A DNA stretch of 64,000 bases from Opitutia bacterium (GTDB lineage: Bacteria > Verrucomicrobiota > Verrucomicrobiia > Opitutales > Opitutaceae): contig JACPIS010000021.1 of assembly GCA_016187925.1 (NCBI GenBank), positions 97,066 through 161,065 of the forward strand. Reading direction: 5' to 3'. Below, one piece after another: positions 57,135 through 64,000 of the stretch. The position numbers and the translations under genes were made by a program. Under the pieces are notes generated by a model. The model was not told the DNA's origin. It searched no databases and was given only the letters and a program-made list of their open reading frames with translations. The first letter of the stretch is position 1. Each line of letters begins with the position of its first letter.

Positions 57135-58229
57135 TCATTTCGTGGCGGCGGGCTCGGGCAGGGGAGCGGGATTGACCACCGCGTCGGCGAGAGTCTCAAG
57201 CAGCGGTTTATACGGCGCGGTGTCGATCAGGCGCGGATTCACGAGGAACCCGACGATCAGCACCTTGCCGCCGATGACTTTGCCGATGGTGGTTTCCTTG
57301 ATGCCGTCGCTGGTCGTGATGGTCGGGCCGCTTTCCCAGTCCGCGGGCAGATTGGCCGGGGCCGGATCCCAGGGATTCTTGTCCAGCCCGAGGTCGGTGA
57401 AGGCGGACCGCACGCCGGAGCCGTCGGTCAGCAGCAGCTCCACGGTGACATCCGGCATGTTGGGCGCCATGCGGTAAAGCATGTCGGTGCCTTCCTTGGG
57501 CTTCCTCTCATGCAGCCAGGCGTAACCGTCGTCGGGAAATCGGAAGCGCAGGCCGGTCTTGGGCAGGGCGACGATGCGGTTGACCAGACTGGCCTCGGGT
57601 TGCGTGACCGCTTCGCTGCGCGTCGGCAGCGAGGGAGCCCATTGGTCGGTCCAATAGGCTTGGAAAATAGCGCTGAGCGTCGGCGACTCCTTCACCTCGG
57701 CGATCATCTCGTCGTGCGAGAGCGCCGCGGGTCGCTTGATGAGATAGTGGTAAAGCAGCAGCGAGGGTTTGCCCTTGCCGGGGGTCGTGGCGAGGACGAT
57801 GGCCGGTTTCACTCCGAGAGAGCCGCTAAATTCATATTGGCCGCCCCGCACATGCCAGTGGAGCCCCCAAAGATCGGTCGTGGTTTCCCAATCGTCGGTG
57901 AGCTTGACCTCCTTCACCACGGCGGCGGCCTCGCCGGCGTCGAAATACCCGATCGTGACCCAGTTGCCGGTGGTCAGCTCGTCCTGGGCGTCGAATTCAT
58001 CGATGACATCCCGGCTCCAGAAAGTCGTGGTATCGTCCGACAGGTTCCAGCGGCCGATGATTTTGCGCGTGGTACCTTTTTGCTCCGGCAGCGTGACGGC
58101 GAGGCCGGTGGTCGGCAGCGTCACCCGGCCGCCGGTATCGGGGATGACAATCGACTTGGCGGCGCGGAGCGGGATGGCCAGGAAAGCCGCGAGAACGACC
58201 AGCAGCGGAAGGGGAAATCGGCCGATCAT
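57135..58229 (-). CDS. Secreted hypothetical protein
   Basis: 364 residues from ATG 58229, chosen because it begins a signal peptide (MIGRFPLPLLVVLAAFLAIPLRA). The rest is beta-rich with many Trp residues (NLSDDTTTFWSRDVIDEF, GLHWHVRGGQYEFSG, FRFPDDGYAWLHERK). No family recognised; no membrane segments beyond the signal. Convergent with ffs and divergent from dnaX. Confidence 0.7.
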   Translation of the reverse strand: MIGRFPLPLLVVLAAFLAIPLRAAKSIVIPDTGGRVTLPTTGLAVTLPEQKGTTRKIIGRWNLSDDTTTFWSRDVIDEFDAQDELTTGNWVTIGYFDAGEAAAVVKEVKLTDDWETTTDLWGLHWHVRGGQYEFSGSLGVKPAIVLATTPGKGKPSLLLYHYLIKRPAALSHDEMIAEVKESPTLSAIFQAYWTDQWAPSLPTRSEAVTQPEASLVNRIVALPKTGLRFRFPDDGYAWLHERKPKEGTDMLYRMAPNMPDVTVELLLTDGSGVRSAFTDLGLDKNPWDPAPANLPADWESGPTITTSDGIKETTIGKVIGGKVLIVGFLVNPRLIDTAPYKPLLETLADAVVNPAPLPEPAATK

Positions 58230-58366
58230 AAGCGAGAGGGATTGACCGATGGTCTCCCGGCCGCGCTCTGTACGCAAGACGCGATCCCGGTGCGCCGCGA
58301 AAGAAAGATTGTGCCGACATCGGGCTCGCCTTTCTGTTTTCCCTTCACTCACTTTCTGGCTTCGCC

Positions 58367-59493
<1,127 letters not shown>

Positions 59494-59509
<16 letters not shown>

Positions 59510-59853
59510 TCCCGGCGCGTAGCGCGCCGGCCCGCCCGGCCGACGCCGAGGAGGAGGCGCCCGCCAGCCATCTGGTCACCGAAGAGTCCGCGTCGTCCGA
59601 GGAAGGCGCTCCGGTTGGCCCCAGCGAGACGGAGGAGTCGGCCTTCCTGGCCGAGCAGGGCATGGCCGAGCCCGCCGGCGCCAACGGCCGGGGCGCCGCG
59701 CCGGTTCCCGCCGAGGACGAGCAGGGTGACCTGCCGCCGCTCGACGACCTCGTCCAGCGCATCCCGGCCGCCACCCGCGAGCTGATCGACGAACTTTTCC
59801 GGGCTAAATTCATCACCGTGAAGCGCGTTCCGAAGTCGGCCCTGAAGAATTAA
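59494..59853 (+). other. dnaX: dnaX A9 recoding site and -1 frame tau-like extension
   Basis: A9 (59494-59502) is followed after a 9-nt spacer by a perfect 8-bp hairpin CCGGCGCG/CGCGCCGG (59512-59519 with 59523-59530). In the -1 frame the reading continues to 59853, adding about 117 residues: an acidic Ala/Glu/Ser-rich stretch and a compact end (LDDLVQRIPAATRELIDELFRAKFITVKR). Slippery run plus spacer plus hairpin is the -1 frameshift layout of E. coli dnaX; A9 alone also allows transcriptional slippage as in Thermus. Here the shift lengthens the protein. Confidence 0.85.
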
Positions 59854-59949
59854 TTCGGGATTGTCGGCGGGGAATTAACCCGCTTGGCTGCAACCCAAGC
59901 AGACCGGGCCAGCGGCCATGCATCACACAACCATGAATCCGGGTGAATC

Positions 59950-60240
59950 ATGAATGCTGCCAAAGATGCTGAATTCCTCAGTGATATCGCGACTGCGGCG
60001 GGACGAGCGAAACTCATCGCCGAATACGAGAATGGCCGCTATTTAACGAAGTGTGGTATATGGGCGGGATTGAGTGTTCTCGTGCTGCAGGCAACATTTG
60101 CGGCTTGTGCCGCGAATCCCGGCCGCTGGGTGGGCCTCAGCGTCGTGTTTAACGCTGTCTTGTCTGTGAGCTTTATTGTCCGGTTCTATTACTATGATTC
60201 TTTGATTAAGACTTTGAAAATGGCTTCAGCTAGGCAGTGA
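59950..60240 (+). CDS. Small two-helix membrane protein
   Basis: 96 residues. Two hydrophobic segments (GIWAGLSVLVLQATFAACAA and WVGLSVVFNAVLSVSFIVRFYYY) after a charged N-terminus. GGGTGA precedes the start. It is less GC-rich than dnaX and glnN. No family recognised. Confidence 0.6.
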   Translation: MNAAKDAEFLSDIATAAGRAKLIAEYENGRYLTKCGIWAGLSVLVLQATFAACAANPGRWVGLSVVFNAVLSVSFIVRFYYYDSLIKTLKMASARQ

Positions 60241-60321
60241 GACAGGTGGTTTTGACAGGACCAAGGCGGCAGAAATTGGCCTGACGGCGTAGGACAAAGA
60301 TTCCGTCAGTCGACGGCACGG

Positions 60322-60338
60322 TTGGCATGGAACCGGCT
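60322..60338 (+). promoter_or_regulatory. Weak sigma-54-like promoter upstream of glnN
   Basis: TTGGCATG (60322-60329) and CCGGCT (60333-60338) keep the GG-N10-GC spacing of sigma-54 promoters, about 90 nt before the start. The -12 box is poor (CGGC rather than TTGC). Nearby CTGACGG/CCGTCAG (60281-60287 with 60303-60309) could be an operator. Suggestive only. Confidence 0.3.
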
Positions 60339-60427
60339 CCTTTTCCCGCGAGCGTTTGCTACAGCCCGACGGTGCCAGGTGGTGCCGCCGGATGTGGTTT
60401 CTATCAACCCCCACACTACCTACAAAC

Positions 60428-62593
60428 ATGAGCGTCAGTCCCTCCCGTTTGGCCGCCATCTCCGCGGCCAACAACTATCGTACGTCGAAGACAGTGGCTT
60501 TCACGGAAAGCCACTCCGCCGGCCTGTTCGGCAAGAATGTCTTCAATGACAAAATCATGCAGCAGCGCCTGCCCAAGGCCGCCTACAAGTCGTTGCGCAA
60601 GACCATCGACACCGGCGCGGTCCTCGAGGCCGGCGTGCTCGATATCGTCGCCACGGCCATCAAGGACTGGGCGCTCGAGCACAGTGCCACGCATTACGCG
60701 CACGTCTTCCAGCCGCTGACCGGCATCACCGCCGAGAAGCACGACAGCTTCCTCGAGCCCGACGGCCGCGGCGGCGCCATCGCCGAGTTCTCCGGCAAGC
60801 AGCTCGCGCAGGGCGAGCCCGACGCCTCGTCGTTCCCCTCCGGCGGCATCCGCGCGACCTTCGAGGCCCGCGGCTACACCGCCTGGGACGTCACCAGCCC
60901 CTGTTACCTGATCGAAAACGCCAACGGCAACACGCTGTGCATCCCGACCGCCTTCGTGTCGTGGACGGGTGAAGCCCTCGATCTCAAGACCCCGGTCCTG
61001 CGCTCGATGAAGGCGCTCGACCAGCAGGCCCGCCGCATCCTGAAGCTCTTCGGTCATCAGAACATCGCGATGATCACGGCCACCGCCGGCCCCGAGCAGG
61101 AATACTTCCTCATCGACCGCAACTTCTACCTGAACCGTCCCGACCTGCTCACCGCCGGCCGCACGCTGTTCGGCGCCAAGCCGCCGAAGGGTCAGGAGTT
61201 CGAGGACCAGTACTTCGGCGTCATCCCGGACCGCGTGCTGGCGTTCATGCACGAGGCCGAGGCCGAGCTCTACAGCCTCGGCGTGCCGGTGAAGACCCGC
61301 CACAACGAAGTCGCGCCCTCCCAGTACGAGATCGCGCCCATTTACGAGAACGCCAACATCGCCGCCGACCACCAGCAGCTGCTGATGATCACGCTCAAGC
61401 GCGTGGCGCGCAAATACGGCCTCGAGTGCCTCCTGCACGAGAAGCCCTTCGCGGGCGTCAACGGCTCCGGCAAGCACCTCAACTGGTCGCTCGGCAACGC
61501 CACGCAGGGCAACCTGCTCGAGCCGGGCAACACGCCGCACCAGAACATGCAGTTCCTCGTGTTCTGCGCCGCCGTCATCCGCGCGGTCCACCGCCACGGC
61601 GCCCTCCTGCGCGCCATGGTCGCCTCCGCTTCCAACGACCACCGCCTCGGCGCCAACGAGGCCCCGCCCGCCATCATCTCGATCTTCCTCGGCGAGCAGC
61701 TCGCCGACGTGTTCGAGCAGCTCAAGAAGGGCAAGGCCAAGACCTCCAAGGCCGCCGGCACCATGCACCTCGGCGTCGACACGCTGCCCGTGCTGATGCG
61801 CGACGCCGGCGACCGCAACCGCACTTCGCCGTTCGCCTTCACCGGCAACAAATTCGAGTACCGCGCCGTCGCCGCCAACCAGTCCATCGCCGCGCCGCTC
61901 GCCGCCCTGAACACCATCATGGCCGAGTCGCTCGACTACATCGCCACCAAGCTCGAGAAGACCAAGGGCAAGTTCGAGGACGCCGTCCAGGCCGTGCTCA
62001 CCGAGATCGCCAAGGAGCACAGCGCCGTCATCTTCAACGGCAACGGCTACTCCGAGGAGTGGCACAAGGAGGCGGCCAAGCGCGGCCTGCCCAACCTCAA
62101 GACCACCGTCGATGCCGTGCCGGTCATCGCCTCCAAGACCACCGTCGAGGCCTACGAGAAGTTCGGCGTGCTCACCAAGCGCGAACTCGAGGCCCGCCGC
62201 GACATCGCCTTCGAGCAGTACGTGAAGGCCGTCATGGTCGAGGCCAACATCGTCATCGAGCTGGTCAACACGAAGTACCTCCCGACCGCCCTGCGCTACC
62301 AGACCGAGCTCGCCCAGAACGTCGCCGCCCTCAAGGCCGCCGGCGCCAAGGGCGACGCCAAGCTGCTCGACAAGGTCACCAAGCTCATCGGCGACCTCCA
62401 CGAGGCGATGGACGCCCTCGTCGAACTCCGCGGCCACCACGCCAAGAGCCTTGAGGACGAGGCCGCGCACCTCTGTCACGAGGTGCTTCCGCAGCTCGTC
62501 GAGATCCGCAAGACCGTCGACGCGCTCGAGGCCGTGTGCCCCGACGAGAGCTGGCCGATGCCCACCTACGAGGAGATGCTCTTCATCAAGTGA
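60428..62593 (+). CDS. glnN: Glutamine synthetase type III
   Basis: 721 residues, the large GSIII size. It makes glutamine from glutamate, ammonia and ATP. Seen: N-terminal GSIII region ([17 protein letters not shown]), [34 protein letters not shown] with metal-binding Glu residues, [50 protein letters not shown]. Length and these blocks separate it from GSI and GSII. Start at ATG 60428 ([12 protein letters not shown]); a longer frame from 60356 lacks family similarity. Strong terminator follows. Confidence 0.97.
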   Translation: MSVSPSRLAAISAANNYRTSKTVAFTESHSAGLFGKNVFNDKIMQQRLPKAAYKSLRKTIDTGAVLEAGVLDIVATAIKDWALEHSATHYAHVFQPLTGITAEKHDSFLEPDGRGGAIAEFSGKQLAQGEPDASSFPSGGIRATFEARGYTAWDVTSPCYLIENANGNTLCIPTAFVSWTGEALDLKTPVLRSMKALDQQARRILKLFGHQNIAMITATAGPEQEYFLIDRNFYLNRPDLLTAGRTLFGAKPPKGQEFEDQYFGVIPDRVLAFMHEAEAELYSLGVPVKTRHNEVAPSQYEIAPIYENANIAADHQQLLMITLKRVARKYGLECLLHEKPFAGVNGSGKHLNWSLGNATQGNLLEPGNTPHQNMQFLVFCAAVIRAVHRHGALLRAMVASASNDHRLGANEAPPAIISIFLGEQLADVFEQLKKGKAKTSKAAGTMHLGVDTLPVLMRDAGDRNRTSPFAFTGNKFEYRAVAANQSIAAPLAALNTIMAESLDYIATKLEKTKGKFEDAVQAVLTEIAKEHSAVIFNGNGYSEEWHKEAAKRGLPNLKTTVDAVPVIASKTTVEAYEKFGVLTKRELEARRDIAFEQYVKAVMVEANIVIELVNTKYLPTALRYQTELAQNVAALKAAGAKGDAKLLDKVTKLIGDLHEAMDALVELRGHHAKSLEDEAAHLCHEVLPQLVEIRKTVDALEAVCPDESWPMPTYEEMLFIK

Positions 62594-62620
62594 TTTTGGG
62601 GTAGAACGCTCATAGCAACG

Positions 62621-62652
62621 ACGCCCGGACGTGCAAACGTCCGGGCGTTTCC
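62621..62652 (+). terminator. Terminator of glnN
   Basis: Perfect 12-bp stem ACGCCCGGACGT / ACGTCCGGGCGT (62621-62632 with 62637-62648), GCAA loop, followed by TTTCCTTT. It lies 28 nt after the stop. Confidence 0.9.
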
Positions 62653-63058
62653 TTTGGGCAGCGGCGGAATGGGCGCACCGGAGCGGATCAAATCAAACGG
62701 CCGCCGCCGCAAAGGTAGGGCGAGGCGTCCCCGCCAAGCCGCGGCGCACGCCGACCCAGGTAGGGCGGGACCGCTGGGCCCGCCGTATTTTCATTCGCTA
62801 TGGGTCCGACACCCCGAAGAAGCTCCGGCTTGGCCGCGCTGTAGGAGTCTGCTTGCAGGCGATGGGGAACGTGCGCCGACGGATCGTGCGCTGAGTCGCC
62901 TGCAAGCAGGTTCCTGCAAACATGAGAACGAGGGGCAAGTTGAGAGAGCGTTGGTTTGATCCAACGCCTCGGGGCTCGCCCCGAGGACCTTCACTTGCTC
63001 CGGCAAGACTCTAAAAGAACCCGCGCAGTTCGCATTGATGTGGGTGCTTTTGCCAACG
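62653..63058. repeat. Gene-free stretch with several REP palindromes
   Basis: Two GTAG palindromes in direct orientation (62715-62739, 62760-62785), then a REPIN of another type, GTAGGAGTCTGCTTGCAGGC (62841-62860) with inverse GCCTGCAAGCAGGTTCCTGC (62898-62917), then GTTGG/CCAAC and CCTCGGGG/CCCCGAGG hairpins (62950-62985). No gene seen. Confidence 0.75.
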
Positions 63059-63574
63059 TTAGAGACGAGTCACGCGGGTTGGCTCGAGGGTCTGATTCGG
63101 CTCTTTTCGTGTGCCGAGGAAGATGTCGATCCAGTATTCAACTATGGCGTAATTCTTATGAACCTCGCGGTGGTGGATGAAGTGCAACTCGCGTTTCGTT
63201 CGAAACCACTCGAACCGCTCCCAAAAGCTACCTCTGAGATGATACTGTTTGTGGAGATAGATATGCCACCAGATCGCGAATATCATCATAGCAGCGTGAC
63301 TCAAGAAAAGCCATAGGCCCCAAAGCCAAGCAACCAACAAAGCGACGGGGACAAATGGAATCGCATAATACCACATCACATGCTGTTCGCTGTCCAACCA
63401 TTCATCGGAAATCAAGCGATCAGGCGGATACTTTCCGTGATGTCCCTTCGCATGCGTCTCATAGACCTTTCGAATGCGGTCGTGATGACCAAAGATTCGG
63501 TGGAGTAACGTCTGAATGATCGCCGCAAAGTAGTATGTGCCGACGAACATCAGGATGCAGTGAATGGTGATCAT
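63059..63574 (-). CDS. Fatty acid hydroxylase-like membrane protein
   Basis: 171 residues with three or four membrane helices (IHCILMFVGTYYFAAIIQTLL, VMWYYAIPFVPVALLVAWLWGLWLFLSH). Histidine clusters typical of the di-iron fatty acid hydroxylase/sterol desaturase family are present: HRIFGHH, HAKGHHGKY, HIYLHKQYH and HFIHHREVHKNY. It would oxidise a lipid chain in the membrane. It is shorter than typical members and clearly less GC-rich than its neighbours, suggesting transfer. The last 12 residues (NQTLEPTRVTRL) look like a read-through tail. Confidence 0.78.
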   Translation of the reverse strand: MITIHCILMFVGTYYFAAIIQTLLHRIFGHHDRIRKVYETHAKGHHGKYPPDRLISDEWLDSEQHVMWYYAIPFVPVALLVAWLWGLWLFLSHAAMMIFAIWWHIYLHKQYHLRGSFWERFEWFRTKRELHFIHHREVHKNYAIVEYWIDIFLGTRKEPNQTLEPTRVTRL

Positions 63575-63792
63575 GTGGGGCTACCGAAGATTAGCGATAT
63601 GTCGCGCGGTACGCAGCACCGGCGTTGGTACCGGAAGATTCAGGGCCTTCGAGAATGTGCTCATTTCATGCCAAACAGTACATTCACCTCAGCTGAGTTG
63701 AGGACGTTAAGTTTGAGGCCCGTGCGGAGATGAGGGGCGACGAGTGATTTGGAATCAAGGCCGGAGTTATCCGGGGCGACAGACTAAGGTGT

Positions 63793-63888
63793 GTCTTCAA
63801 ACCCCACCAATCAACTCAACCTGTCATTCTGAACGAAGTGAAGAATCCATACTTTCGCTCGCGATATGGCCTTCGATGCCGTGGATCC
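63793..63888. mobile_element. MITE-like element, inverse and truncated copy
   Basis: Begins with the same terminal repeat GTCTTCAAACC and matches the reverse complement of 23242-23374 nearly base for base up to GTGGATCC, then diverges, so the far arm is lost. No gene is seen between 63575 and 64000. Confidence 0.7.
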
Positions 63889-63932
63889 TTGTATGTTCAA
63901 CCTGATGTTAAAACTGGATGAGCGCAAAGCCA

Positions 63933-63981
63933 AAGCCGGCTGCCGAGAATGGGCCCAAAGCTCGTCGGAGGCAGCCGGCTT
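63933..63981 (-). terminator. Inverted repeat at window edge, possible terminator
   Basis: AAGCCGGCTGCC (63933-63944) and GGCAGCCGGCTT (63970-63981) form a perfect 12-bp inverted repeat with a 25-nt loop. On the minus strand it is followed by TTGGCTTTG. It may end a gene that lies beyond the window. Confidence 0.4.
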
Positions 63982-64000
63982 GGGCGGGATTGCCAGCAGG

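Noticed and set aside
60241..60427. Glutamine riboswitch upstream of glnN
   Set aside because: No match to the conserved E-loop and pairing pattern was recognised.
63045..63100. Integron attC-like site after the hydroxylase gene (GCCAAC..GTTGGC and NQTLEPT tail)
   Set aside because: The core boxes do not match RYYYAAC/GTTRRRY fully and there is no integrase or second cassette.
63900..64000. Partial minus-strand frame entering from the right edge
   Set aside because: About 30 codons overlapping an inverted repeat; too short to support as a gene.

Overview
The window is GC-rich, densely coding bacterial DNA from a Gram-negative organism with a lipopolysaccharide outer membrane. The LPS evidence is the block kdsC-lptC-lptA-lptB, an LptF/LptG permease and a six-gene L-Ara4N (arn) operon. 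The mix of a type III glutamine synthetase, HprK next to lptB, a fused E1 alpha-beta 2-oxoacid dehydrogenase, a CP76-like regulator beside sucCD and a small sigma/membrane/Spy-like trio fits Verrucomicrobiota, most likely class Opitutia (Opitutaceae). That placement is inferred from gene content; no rRNA gene is present to confirm it.

Layout. 0-8.6 kb: a membrane protein of unknown role, prfB with its programmed +1 frameshift, an ATP-grasp-like protein and a 1437-residue Sel1/coiled-coil/LysM envelope protein. 8.6-9.3 kb: a 77-residue orphan DNA-binding domain behind a strong terminator and a possible structured RNA. 9.3-14.6 kb: pabBC, a secreted DUF4440-like protein, then a less GC-rich accessory patch with a toxin-antitoxin pair and two unknown genes. 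14.6-22 kb: sucCD, a CP76-like regulator, a DUF885 peptidase, rph and an M28 peptidase. 22-26 kb: hprK, lptB, lptA, lptC and kdsC. 26-36 kb: a fused 2-oxoacid dehydrogenase E1, a repeat hub, a metallo-hydrolase, an aldo/keto reductase, a quinone-response mhqD-mhqO-mhqR cluster and rpiB. 36-42 kb: sucA-sucB-lpd. 42-48 kb: an SUI1-family protein, metF, rlmN, lptF/G and an M20 peptidase. 48.5-55.3 kb: arnT-B-C-A(FT)-A(DH)-D. 55.5-64 kb: an ECF sigma module, SRP RNA, dnaX with an A9 recoding site, glnN and a fatty-acid-hydroxylase-like gene.

How the genes work together. Two themes dominate. One is central carbon and energy flow: SucCD, SucAB-Lpd, the E1 fusion, HprK and GlnN. The other is outer-membrane building and protection: KdsC makes Kdo, Lpt proteins move LPS, Arn proteins mask lipid A charge, and the LysM and Spy-like proteins act in the envelope. 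Many genes sit in minus-strand operons with 4-nt ATGA/GTGA overlaps.

The most unusual signal is repeated DNA rather than any one gene. At least five families of short structured repeats are scattered through the window. (1) GTAG-headed REP/REPIN palindromes. (2) TGGAGGGC-headed palindromes. (3) Arrays phased at exactly 7 nt, usually as facing inverted pairs and each with its own heptamer. (4) Arrays phased at about 10 nt with core CRCGRAT. (5) MITE-like elements with terminal inverted repeats. Several of these lie in frame inside the linkers or loops of the 2-oxoacid dehydrogenase proteins (E1 fusion, SucB twice, Lpd), so repeat DNA appears to have become protein linker. No transposase or RAYT gene that could mobilise them is in the window.
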